From Luscinia megarhynchos (Eukaryota; Chordata; Aves; Passeriformes; Turdidae), in NCBI GenBank assembly GCA_034336665.1, contig CM067569.1, forward strand, positions 19,103,820 to 19,167,819: a stretch of DNA of 64,000 nt. The letters run 5' to 3'. The position numbers and the translations under genes were made by a program. Within the stretch, counting starts at the first letter, position 1. Each line of letters starts with the position of its first letter. Positions 38,386 to 49,244 of the stretch are shown in pieces. The notes under the pieces are model-generated. The model was not told the origin of the DNA. It ran no database searches and saw only the letters and a program-made list of their open reading frames with translations.

Positions 38386-38791
38386 TAGGCTAACGATTCC
38401 AGCACTTTGATCCAGAGCATGGCGTGCTAGCTCTGCTCAAAGAAACATATAATATGAAATTTTTTTAAAAAATTATATTTTACCAGAAGATATAAATTAG
38501 TTAATAAATGTAAAACTTCAACTAAGCACTTAGCCTGCAAGATCTGAGACCTTAGGGTTAGTGGTTGACGATATCATAAGGAATAGAAAATAAGGATTGA
38601 TAATGAGAAGATTGGGCAGGTCCTAGCAGAAGCTGGTACTTTGAGTGTCCATTGTAACTCAAGAGATTTGTACTGATTGAAGAAGCATTGGCTTGAGGAG
38701 CTGATGAGAAGGTTCTACTTCTCACAAAAAAAGCTGGTATGGGTGAGAACTCCAGTTTGGGACCAGTTCATCCCAACGATCCCATGAATTC
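38386..38791. other. Unique DNA upstream of the CpG island
   Basis: AT-rich sequence with no gene. It separates the ancient CR1 from the CpG island. No TATA box in a convincing position was seen. Confidence 0.5.
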
Positions 38792-39047
38792 TAATCTGAT
38801 TGTCCCGGTGTATCAGCGGACCGTTTGCAGCCGGCGGGTGTCTCCAGACCACGGGCTCTTTTCTGCGGTGATGTTCCGGACCCGGAGAGCTGGCAGGGCT
38901 GCTCCGTGCGGCCCCGGCTCTGCGCAGCTCGGGCCGCTCCTTCAGCACCGCGGAGAGCGGCCCCGCTCCGCGCCGGGAGCCGAGCGCTCCCGCACCCTCC
39001 TCGGGCACCTCCAACCCGCACCGCCCTCCAGACAGTTTGCTACCGGG
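38792..39047 (+). promoter_or_regulatory. CpG island, candidate promoter and first exon
   Basis: By hand count about 29 CpG dinucleotides lie in roughly 255 bases, a density far above the surrounding AT-rich DNA. The island contains GC-rich words such as GCCGGCGGG and a TGCGCA half-site of NRF1 type, with no TATA box seen. It ends at a strong consensus 5' splice site, ACCGG then GTAAGAAA (cut after 39046), so a + strand first exon ending there is plausible. Frames through it (38739-39050 and 38825-39091 on +, 38715-39014 on -) encode nothing recognisable, so a non-coding or untranslated first exon fits best. Direction is inferred from the splice site only. Confidence 0.5.
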
Positions 39048-41819
39048 TAAGAAACCTCTTGATTTATTCAGGCTTACTGCATCTCGGCTGAAATCGGTTC
39101 CAAGGAGATATTTAAATCTGAGCGATGATCGATTCCAAAACAGAATTCTAAATTATCGTTTAACTTGGCAACAATTTTGGTGCTAGAGTTATCATATTGA
39201 ATAAAATTGTTCCTACCATCCATTGTCTTACAGAAACAAAAAAGGGAAAATATAAACCCCAAAACAAACCCCAAACAAACCACAAAGCTCCATACTGCTG
39301 GAAGGAAATATCCTGATAGGATTTTGGTCCCATTGTAAATGGCACCAGGTCATTAACCAAGCTAGTCAAGTAACTCACCAATTTTCTAGTCATCCTGTCA
39401 ACCAGAAAACCAGACTGCTACTTGGGCAACCAGATAATTGCATTTTATATTTTCAAATAACCCTTAACCATCGGGAACTAATTAGTATCCATAACACCCC
39501 AATGAGCTATGAATGTTTACTTCCAACTTAGGGAAACTGAGGCAAAGATCTTTGTCCCAGACTGCAAAATCCATCCAGGGCAAATAAATGGGTAGAAAAA
39601 CTTCTATTTTCCAGCCTTTATTCTGCTACATTCCCATGGAAACATCCTTCCCATGAAGGATGCTTTTATCCATATGATGAAGCGACCAGCAACCACTGAA
39701 TCATCAACTAAACCATCAGTCAGCCTAATAATTAGCCAACTAATTAGCAACCACACAAAGCAGATTCATTTACTCGGGGTGCCATCCAATACAGTGCTAG
39801 CAGGAAGGTTGGATGGCAGAATCTAAAGGAGGAGTGGAACAGTAAAGCTTTACCTCACATCAGGCCCTGGCCACCGTGCTAGCAGGGAATCATGGTCAGC
39901 TTGAGGCTCTAGCATTGCAGCAGAGTTTCTTGGTGGCTGATGCACAGAGGTCCACATTCCCAGGCCTTGCTGGAGGAGAGAAGGATCCTCTGGCTAGGGA
40001 AAAGGAAAGCTGAAAAGCCAGTTTTGAGTCTCAACATTTCTATCCAGGGGCAGCACACACCCTTTGCTGCATACAGGGAGAAGGCAAAGTTTCAGCTGTA
40101 CCTTCACAAGCTACATCCAAGTGGTAACTTCCACTGTAGTGCAGTGTTGAGAGCCTGGTAAAAAAAGCATCTGTCTCTATCACACAGGGCTCAGTGTATT
40201 AGCCATCTTCCTGTGCAAGTGCTTCCTACTAAATCCATTTTCCCACATGGAAACTACCAGATCTAAACTGAACTGAGAGGGACATAAGAATATTGAGAGC
40301 AGGGAGGGAATGCCCCAGCAGAAAATGTGCCAAAGAGGAAAAGTCGAGCACTTTCATTCAGAGTGGCTGGGGAATACCAAGTGCCCAGGATTAGTCATTC
40401 AAGCAGTCTGGGGTCAGAAAGCAGCTGCAGTGAAAAATCTAAAGGTCTATATCAAATAGAAGGGCTTCCTTTGCAAGTTAAATCTTCAGTGTGAAGCACC
40501 TAGAGAGATTTTAAATTTTTTGAAGACACAAGACTGTTATTTTAGTTCTTATTACAATTACTAACGTACAGGGAAACAAAATTTGTATTTTCAAGACTAC
40601 TCTATCCATGAGCCAAGAGACCTCAAATGTCCAGCTAAAAACATTTGGGTTTAGCATGGAGTGAAAAGAAAACAGCAGTTCAATTTATATTTGAAGCCAC
40701 TTTAGATCCTTAACTCACATCATCAAGGAGTGAAAGACTAATTGGTAGCACTAGGAAAAAAGTTGTTAACCCTGAAAAATAGTGGGTGAAAATCAGAATC
40801 TTGTCATCACCTTCATGTAAACTTTTTCTCAGCATTTGAGGGATTTCAATATAAATTTCTTCCAATAGAGAAAAAAATACCAAAATAACCTAAATCACAT
40901 AGACTCCTGAAAGACCAAGGCCACACTAGCAATAAGTCTGCAGGACAGAGCAAGGTAGATGATGCTGTATATTTTCTGCTTCCTCCTCCTGCAAATCAGA
41001 GAATTTTTCCAAGTGCTTATTGCAAAAAGATTTTTACTGTGCTAATCAGCTGAATCAAATAATTATTTTCCTCCTTTCAAAGCAAGACATTTTATTAAAG
41101 CATTTTGATCAGCCTTGAAGATGTAAGTCCTGGCTCATAAAAGATGAAACTGTGCCTTGACCATTTGCAATGTGTTAGCTGAGCTTTGCAAGCCACTTTT
41201 AACTGCTGTGAATTGCAGAGTGCAGAGACTGAAGGTGGGGTGAGCTGGTTCATTTTGCCTCCTAGCTGAGGCAGGCTGCAAGTGGAGCTCGGAGCAGCTA
41301 TGTAGGTTTAGCTAATGGGAGATAACTTCTTATATTGTGATGCACTTGCAGTAGTGACTCCAAGTATTTGCTTTAGGCTTACCCTCTTTCTAATACCATT
41401 AAAATGGTGTGGCTCAGCAGTTCCCAAAGGGATTACCATGAGCCTCCGTTTGAGGAGCTCCTCATTTGACCAGCCTCTGAGAATGGGTGTTAGGCTCACC
41501 GAGTGCCCAGTGGAATCATCCCCACTCTCCAGCTCCTTCAGCCTGCTTTGCAAGAGAGAGTGAAAGAAATATTGACACAGATTCTCTCCCCTTTTCAGCA
41601 CGCATAGCTGCCAGGACTCTCTTGGGAAGCCCAGCAATCTCCCTGCACCTCCAAGGCCCACAGAGCTGTTTGTCCATAGTGCACGAGGAGCAGGCTAGTA
41701 GGGAGGCCAGGAACCATGAGGTGGGCTCCTGCAGCAGGAAAACCTGTATGAGGATATGTGAAAAATAACCCTGACTTGCTAATCCTAGCTGTGAGCAAAC
41801 AATTAGCAGGAAGCAGAGG
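39048..41819. other. Non-coding DNA downstream of the CpG island
   Basis: If the island is a promoter, this would be its first intron. It contains one SINE relic (39525-39630) and otherwise AT-rich unique DNA with no recognised exon. A 117-codon minus-strand frame at 41308-41661 has no domain. Confidence 0.5.
39525..39630 (-). mobile_element. MIR-like SINE relic
   Basis: AACTTAGGGAAACTGAGGC (39526-39544) followed by TTTGTCCCAGACTGCAAA corresponds to the reverse complement of the conserved MIR/CORE-SINE segment, in which GGAAACTGAGGC precedes a TTGCCCAAGGTCAC-like word. The remaining bases to about 39630 fit loosely to the tRNA-derived end. It is an old, heavily mutated copy. Confidence 0.55.
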
Positions 41820-42369
41820 CAAACAGGAAAGCTGATTTAATTATGTGACACTGATACAGCCAGTGAACTGGAGGGAAGGGAAGGGGGGAGGCAAGGGGGG
41901 GCACCGGGGATGTGGGGTCAAAACAGTTTGTAAAAATCTGTTTCACAAAAGCTGTTGTTCCCCTCGGGGCAGAGAGAGATTACCGTGGCTCAGTGTCTAT
42001 CAAACACGGGAAGAGAATAGGGCCAGGGGCAATGAGACAGCTTCCGAGTATGAAGGGCCCTTCTTCTTCTCCGCAGCAACCAGCAGCCTGCCAAAGAATT
42101 CCTGTAAGCTCTCGGCGGCTTTGTGTGCCTGCCCGGGCTGTGGGCAGCTCTGCAGCAGGCCTGCCTATTGTCGGCAGGGCTCAAAGGGAGCGGGGCAGAG
42201 AAAAGGGGAGCTGGGGGAGGAAGAGGGTTTAAGGGGGCTGGTTGTTATCAAAGCCACAGAGGTTATTGTGCTGGAGCAGAACCACGCTGCTTCTGAGCCC
42301 CTCCGGTGGGGCTGCAGGGAGACACAGGCTGGGATTTGCTCCCTGTAAACCCACCGGGGCTTCCCCTGC
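41820..42369. promoter_or_regulatory. GC-richer block, candidate regulatory DNA
   Basis: This block is richer in G and CpG than its surroundings but less dense than the island at 38.8 kb. It contains a run of G-rich sequence (41873-41917), CTCGGCGGC and GCCCGGGC words near 42110-42140, and a GTTATCAAAG word at 42243. A 167-codon frame (41845-42348) crosses it without a domain. A weak acceptor-like TTCTCCGCAG ends at 42078, but no good exon follows. Confidence 0.22.
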
Positions 42370-44189
42370 CTGCACTCTCCTGGCTGCCACCTCTGCCTCA
42401 GAGCCGGCCTGGGTGGTATAGGTGAATAATGGCCCTGCACCCTCCTCATCCGTGCCCACCAGCACCCACAAACACCTGCAAGGGAGCTGGGCTCACTGCA
42501 CTCCCACTGCGACATGCACACCTGGGGCAGGCACACGGAGCACAGAGCCCTGCTCAGCACAGATGCACCCCCAAACACTCGTGGATTCGGGGATAAATGA
42601 ATGCCTGTCCACATCTGCAAAGGCAACAGCTCATCTGCAGCTGGACATACAGATACAGCTGATGGCTCATACCCTCAGCATCTGGGTCCTTACCCCAAAC
42701 ACACAGTCACATAAAGACACACACAACAATACGAAGGCAGGGTTTTCCTGGCAGGCACAAACAAGAAAGTCTCAGGGCACTGCCTCAGAGATCATGAGCA
42801 CATGGCAGAGTTAGCACAAGAGATGCTAAACCAGGTTATTTTAAAAGCTCCATCTGCATCACAGGAAGAGAAGCTGGCCCTTGGGGAGCAAAAGCCTCAG
42901 GAAGGAGCATGTGAGCAGGGGTCTGTTGTCAGCAGCTTTGCAAACACTGATGCTGTGTGTAACAGAATCTCCCAAAACACTGCTCAACACATCCTCCAAA
43001 TACCATGACCAGCCAGGGGAAGGGCCTGATCCTGATTCTGGGACATGCCCCAAGATACGACAGAGTCAGGGTGAGCAGGATGGAGGAGCTGGATCCCTGC
43101 TCAAACTCCAATATGACTGGGATCAGAACAACTGATCCAGGCAGTTCCCAAAGCCTGGCATGCTAGTGATACAGAATCCATGACAGATCCAAACTCCTGC
43201 TGAGGGAACCAAGTCATCCAACATGAAATCACAAAAGAAACTTTTAATGGGAACCAGAGTCTCTCTCTCCCTATCCCCTTAAACTTTCAGAGGAGAAGTA
43301 GCAACCAAAGTCCCTCCAAGGCACAGAGGGAGGTTTCACATGTGTATCAGACCGACAGCCAAGTCCTTGATGAAAATGAGAAATCACAGAGATCTGACCC
43401 TTTTCTTAATGTAAGTTTGGCTGTAAAAGCTTATCACTCTGAAAAAAAAAAATCAACAAAATATTCTTTCTGGATCAGGAATGCTTCTTCATGCTTGTGC
43501 CAACCAGGTTAGTAGAAGCTTCACTCCACTGTAGCCAAATCCACACAGCCCAGGTCAAAACACCCTTCACCTGATGAGCATGGGTGGTGGAGAGCTGGTG
43601 CATTGCACTGCAGCCAGACCCTCTCCTACTCCCAGGGCAGCCCCAGAGAGATGATTTGTCCCAGGGCTGATTCACCACATCAGTACTAATCACACCTGCC
43701 CAGGCCCACAGAAACCCTCACAGGTTTAGAGAGACCCTTGCACACAAGCACACACATGCATGTGGGGACTGAGAGCAGTTCAGTTGCACCCAGAACCTTC
43801 TTCTTCCCTCGTCCTCACACTTCCACTCCACTGCCCAGCAGATGCTGCTGAGCCAGCCCAGAGAGGCAGGAGGGGAGATGGGAAAAGGGATGAAGAGGTA
43901 CCCCAAGAGGGAGAGCAGCAGCCTCTGACAACCATGGCAGGAAAAGTAGGGGGGCTGAGACTGTGGGGGAGGGGATGGAGGCAAGGCAGGGAGGGCTTCT
44001 CATTGTGAGGGAAATTTTATTTTTAACAGATGCTAAGGCAGATGGCACAGAATTAACAGAAAATGGGAGAGGAAAAAAGAGGAAGAACATTACTGGCTCC
44101 AGAGAGAGTGGACATTAAAAAAATAAAGAATAAGGGAATGAAAACAAGTTTAAGTACTCTCTCCAGAGGAGGGGGGGAGGGAAAGCGCG
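42370..44189. other. Unique non-coding DNA, no gene seen
   Basis: CA-rich and CCT-rich stretches produce threonine-rich frames (42422-42814) with no domain. Purine content rises after about 43.86 kb. No recognised mobile element. Confidence 0.5.
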
Positions 44190-44350
44190 AGGCAGAGCAG
44201 GGACGAAGCAGCGTGATAATAACCAAAGGCGTGAAATTGCAAAAGTAAAATTTGTGGCACTCGGGAGGGGCTGATAAGGCCCCAGCTTCATTGCAAAACT
44301 CACTCAGAAATTACTGATGTGATGTTTTAGCCTTTATCATTAATAATAAT
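44190..44350. promoter_or_regulatory. Candidate regulatory element: GATA and C/EBP-like sites
   Basis: Three GATA-type sites (TGATAA 44214-44219, TGATAAG 44272-44278, TTATCA 44334-44339) are interspersed with two identical ATTGCAAAA words (44236-44244 and 44290-44298), a C/EBP-like core. The block is unique sequence between two purine-rich stretches. The motif families are established, but combined function here is inference. Confidence 0.27.
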
Positions 44351-44765
44351 CGAGAGTGGGGAGCGGGGTGGGGGTGACTGAAACAAAGAGGGAGAGAGAT
44401 TGCATGAGCATCTGAAACCTGGGGAAGGAGGACGAGGACACAAGAGGAGAGGTGGTGGAGAGGGAGAAAAAGATTCCAAATGAGGGGGGAAAAAGGATGA
44501 GAAAGGAAAGTTGAAAAGGAAGCAATACTGGCCAAGAAAGAAAAAAGGAGGAGGAAAGAGCAAGGTTAAAGGACATGAGGAGAACAAAGGGAGAAGGCAT
44601 ACAAACAGGAGTTCGGAAGAAAACACCAAAAAGTGAGAGGGGGGAAAAAAGCAGTCAGGGGGTGGGAAGAGGGTGAGTGAATGGAGAAGTGACAGCAGAG
44701 ATGAAATAGTGAGAGAAGACAGACTGTAGGACAGGGATTAAGAGAGGGGGAGACAAAGAGATATG
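44351..44765. repeat. Purine-rich low-complexity tract
   Basis: For about 415 bases the + strand is dominated by G and A, with many GGAG, GAAA and GGGG words but no fixed repeat unit. Minus-strand frames through it are serine-, proline- and leucine-rich artefacts. Such homopurine-homopyrimidine DNA can adopt triplex structures. Confidence 0.75.
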
Positions 44766-44779
44766 GCCCTGCCGCTCTC

Positions 44780-44985
44780 CTCCCAAATTAATCGAGGATA
44801 CATCAACCCAAGCCACTAAAACAGAGCTATTATGAATGGGTTAGTCACAGGTGGAGTTAAAGGCCTACAGAGGGATATTAGCCAAAATTGAGTGGCTTTT
44901 AATTTCTTTCTAACGAGAGATTGTGGCTGGGGAGCCAGACACTGCCTCGGCTTAGCTAGGCCTGAAGGCAGCTGAACACAGGAGC
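44780..44985. promoter_or_regulatory. Candidate conserved element beside the minisatellite
   Basis: Unique AT-rich sequence between the purine tract and the minisatellite, with AAATTAATCGAGGATA, AGGTGGAGTTAAAGGCC and TTTTAATTTC words. It contrasts sharply with both flanks, which suggests it is retained by selection, but this could not be tested. Confidence 0.2.
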
Positions 44986-45090
44986 CGGCGCTTCCCACAG
45001 CCACCCTGAGCCACAGGCGAGCTGACCTGTGCCGTGCACGCAGCCAGCTGGAAAAGGCACTCCCGGGCTGACCTGCCTGCTCCGGAGCCC

Positions 45091-46988
45091 GCGCACAGCA
45101 CGGACACAGCGCAGCTGGCACCGGCCCCAGAGCCACGCACGGACAGACAGGCACACGGACAGACACACGGACACAGCGCAGCTGGCACCGGCCCCAGAGC
45201 CACGCACGGACAGACAGACACACGGACAGACAGACACACGGACACAGCGCAGCTGGCACCGGCCCCAGAGCCACGCACGGACAGACAGACACGCGGACAG
45301 ACAGACACACGGACACAGCGCAGCTGGCACCAGCCCCAGAGCCACACACGGACAGACAGACACGCGGACAGACACACGGACACACGGACAGACAGACGGA
45401 CAGACACACGGACACAGCGCAGCTGGCACCGGCCCCAGAGCCACGCACGGACAGACAGACACACGGACAGACACACGGACACAGCGCAGCTGGCACCGGC
45501 CCCAGAGCCACGCACGGACAGACAGACACCAGCGGACAGACACACGGACACACGGACAGACAGACGGACAGACACACGGACACAGCGCAGCTGGCACCGG
45601 CCCCAGAGCCACGCACGGACAGACAGACACACGGACAGACACACGGACACAGCGCAGCTGGCACCGGCCCCAAAGAGCCACACACGGACAGACAGACACG
45701 CGGACAGACACACGGACACAGCGCAGCTGGCACCAGCCCCAGAGCCACGCACGGACAGACAGGCACACGGACAGACAGACGGACAGACACACGGACACAC
45801 AGACAGACACACAGACAGACAGACACACGGACAGACACACGGACACAGCGCAGCTGGCACCGGCCCCAGAGCCACGCACGGACAGACAGGCACACGGACA
45901 AACACACGGACACACAGCGCAGCTGGCACCGGCCCCAGAGCCACGCACGGACAGACAGGCACACGGACAAACACACGGACAGACACACGGACACAGCGCA
46001 GCTGGCACCGGCCCCAGAGCCACACACGGACAGACACACGGACACACAGTGCAGCTGGCACCGGCCCCAGAGCCACACACGGACAGACAGACATGCGGAC
46101 AGACACACAGACACACGGACACACAGTGCAGCTGGCATCGGCCCCAGAGCGACACAGAGACAGACAGGCACACGGACAGACACGCGGACAGACACATAGA
46201 CAGACACACAGACAGACAGACACACAGACAGACAGACACACAGACAGACAGACACACAGACAGACAGACAGACACATGGACAGACACACAGACAGACACA
46301 CGGACACACAGCACAGCTGGCACCTGCCCCAGAGCGACACACAGACAGACAAACGGACAGACACACAGACAGACAGGCACACGGACAGGTACACAGACAG
46401 ACACACGGACACACAGCGCAGTAGGCACCGGCCCCAGAGGCGACACACGGACAGACAGACACACAGACAGACACACAGACACACAGACAGACACACGGAC
46501 AGACACACGGACACACAGCGCAATAGGCACTGGCCCCAGAGCTCTGCCCGGACAGACACACGGACACACGGACAGACACGCGGACAGACAGACAGATGGA
46601 CAGACAGATGGACAGACAGCGCAGCTGGCACCGGCCCCAGAGCGACACACACACAGACAGGCACACGGACAGACAGACAGACAGACAGGCACCCGGACAC
46701 ACACACGGACACACACACGGACACACACACGGACACACACACGGACACACACACACGGACAGACACACGGACACACACACGGACACACACACACGGACAG
46801 ACACACAGACACACACACGGACACACACACACACGGACAGACACGCGGACAGACACACATGGACAGGCACACAGACACACACAGGGACACACGCACGGAC
46901 AGACACACGGACACCCACATGGACACACGCACGGACACACGCACGGACAGACACGCGGACAGACACACATGGACAGACACACGGACAA
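45091..46988. repeat. CpG-rich nested minisatellite, about 1.9 kb
   Basis: The array is built from GACA/ACAC/ACGG tetranucleotides. About 18 times a longer unit begins GCGCAGCTGGCACCGGCCCC, continues AGAGCCACGC, then a variable run of ACGGACAGACAG and ACACGGACAC words. Unit starts fall at 45111, 45178, 45249, 45320, 45419, 45486, 45587, 45654, 45723, 45850, 45919, 45998, 46051, 46128, about 46313, 46418, 46520 and 46621, so the period is mostly 67-71 bases with longer variants. After 46640 only simple 12-base ACACACACGGAC-type repeats remain. One strand is A/C-rich, the other G/T-rich. No stop triplet occurs in most frames, which explains open frames of about 660-730 codons on both strands. 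These frames are not supported as genes. Confidence 0.95.
46640..46988. repeat. Simple-repeat end of the minisatellite
   Basis: This part lacks the E-box unit and consists of ACACACACGGAC 12-mers (clearest at 46695-46745) and ACACGGACAG variants. A block of about 37 bases containing GACACGCGGACAGACACACA occurs twice (around 46832-46866 and 46943-46976). It looks like the less mature or decaying edge of the array. Confidence 0.85.
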
Positions 46989-47117
46989 GGTGCCAGCGCG
47001 TCACACCCGCCTGTGAGCCGAGGTGCCCACCCTGCCCAGCCCCGCCTGGCTTTCCACTGCCGATCCCTGCAGCCTCCCCATTGCCCTCCTGGAGAGACCT
47101 GGGAGCTTCCACACTAG

Positions 47118-47225
47118 ACCAGGACATCTGGGTTCTATTTCTGGCTCCGCTGCTGGCAATTCACCACGTTTCTCCCTTTTCCCATCTGCTATCTGGGAAT
47201 AATGCAGTATTGTTAAAACTGAGCA
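47118..47225 (+). mobile_element. MIR-like SINE relic
   Basis: The sequence CTGGGTTCTATTTCTGGCTC (from 47129), then GCTGCTGGCAATTCACCACG, then CCCATCTGCTATCTGGGAAT follows the order of a MIR/CORE-SINE. That order is a tRNA-derived segment with TGGGTTC and CTGGCTCTGCC, then the conserved core with TTTCCCCATCTGTAAAATGGGG-like sequence. It sits about 130 bases past the end of the minisatellite. Confidence 0.65.
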
Positions 47226-49244
47226 CCTAGAAATGATGAATCAGACCACCCCCTCATTCCAAAATCATGAGATTGGTCTAAAAAAACTTATAGAAGGACA
47301 GGGCCGTGTACAGAAGGACTCACACACCTTTGGACAACTCACTCTATTGCACTCTAGTTTCATAAAAGATTTAGGGAGAGTTTAATTTTTTTTCCCCTGA
47401 GCTTAAAGCACACAATTCATCAGCACACAAGGTTAGGGGGAAAAAAGTGTTTAGAATTGCTGACACTGTATAACGTAATTTTTCCCCCTATAGCCGTGTT
47501 TCATATTTTCCACAAAAGCCTCTTATTTCTCAAGGTAGAAGTTAATTTAAAAAAGAGGGAGGGGTCAATTTTTAACAACTCTCTCTCTGTGAAACAATTT
47601 CAGGGGGGACCACAAAAAAAAAAAAAGCTGTGTAATCATGGCAACATCCAGCTCTAACATTTTATAAACAAAAACATTTGTTTTATGATTGAAAATTACT
47701 TTAATTTTTAAGTTCTAGGCCATTTAGGCTTAAAAGTGACTTTCAAATGGTAAAAAGTTGCACTGGGAACAAAATATTTCATTTTATCCAACACAAAATT
47801 TTGGGGCGAGGGTATAGGAAAAGGGAGATAGGTTCAGGATGAGAATCAAATTATTCCTTTGTGAAAGCATTATATTTTTTTTACTTCTTATCCCATTTTG
47901 GAGCAGAAGTAACTGCAGCTTACAAATTCTCATAGAAAAAACCCCCAGTCTTTCCTGCCTAGATATATTTTCTATCTATATGGTGGTGTTTTAAGGGCCA
48001 CAGATTATATATGCTAAGTATTCTTAATTTATGTTTTTGTTTCCTTCATTGCCACTATGTCCCAGCCTAAATAATCTGCATACACACCTTCATCTCAGTG
48101 CTGTTCAAATACTCACACATCTTCCCCTTTTTCAATCTGAGCCCAGGCTTGCTCATGGTGGTTGCAGAATTTACTCAGAAGTGGATGTGCTTTCAGGTGA
48201 CAGACACAAATCAGATGAGCTGGAAAGTGTGTGTGACCTCTAAGCCAACAAAAACACTTCTGCAGGATATACACGAAGGCATCCCCACAAATCAAGGTGA
48301 ACTCGGAGGGCACTGGCTTAGGAGCACAGTGGTACAGGCAATGACAATGGTATCACGTGTGTGCTAAGTCACAAAACCCTGAGAATGTGCTCTTAGTGCA
48401 TGGAACAGCACGAAACCTGACAGCAACAGCCATGTCTGATGAGCAGAAGTCACATCTGGAAATCACTGCTAATACATCTGAGAATAATTCATAAACTTAA
48501 GAGGCAAACAATCTTAGCAGTGAGGTAAATCTGTATCTTCCCTGGATCCTACCAACATTTGGATGCAGCAATGTTATCCTTCTAATGAAAGAGCCTGTGA
48601 AGAGAAGGGACAAATTTCCCCTGTGAGTGCCACTCTGCTGTGGCAAACCCAGAGGCAGGGTGGCTGTGTTCAGTGCTTAGCTCATCTTCAGCACTTTGTC
48701 ACCAGCTCCACCAAAAAACAGGAGTAGCAGCCAGGTGCCTCTGCTTTGGGCTTTCATTCATTTGAAATTTTGCAAGCTGTTTTTCTTTCAAAGACAAAAG
48801 AGAAAGATCCTGTGCATTCTTCTTTTACTCAGACAGGGAGTTCAACTGGGAGAAGTCAGCAGTGCTGGAGTCTCGCTTGTCCATCACATCCTCCTTCACA
48901 TCTCCAGCTGGAGAATCATCTATCTGCCCATCAGAGAAACAGTCCTGTGGCACAAAGTTCAGTCTTCTGGGATAATTTACTTTCTCACTGAGATTGAGAG
49001 ACCTCAATAAATATCTTTATGGTGGGCAAAAAAAATGTCCTAGAGTGAGAATGTCCCAGGGGACAGAGAAAAGCAGACATGAGTGAACAGACCACATGGA
49101 AAATGCACACGAAACAGAGAGGAGGGGGACAGGGCCACAGAAATCAAACATCCATTAATGCCAGTGTACATTCTTATTCAGACTTCCACGTGAAAGTTTT
49201 CCAGCTTGCTCACCAATGCAGGAGCACTGGCTGAGTTCAGTGTT
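47226..49244. other. Unique non-coding DNA, no gene seen
   Basis: The section from 47226 to 48060 is very AT-rich with several T and A runs. The rest is ordinary unique DNA. Frames up to about 104 codons (48696-49010) have no domain. Confidence 0.55.

Noticed and set aside
42069..42108. TTCTCCGCAG acceptor and CCTGTAAGC donor as an exon
   Set aside because: The enclosed exon would be under 30 bases with no reading-frame support.
45091..46988. Direct repeats as a CRISPR array
   Set aside because: The units are contiguous with variable simple-repeat spacers, the organism is a vertebrate, and no cas-like genes exist. It is a minisatellite.
44816..47230. Open frames of about 660-730 codons on both strands as genes
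   Set aside because: They exist in several frames at once because the tandem repeat has no stop triplets. The translations are pure repeat products with no start context, domain or splice structure.
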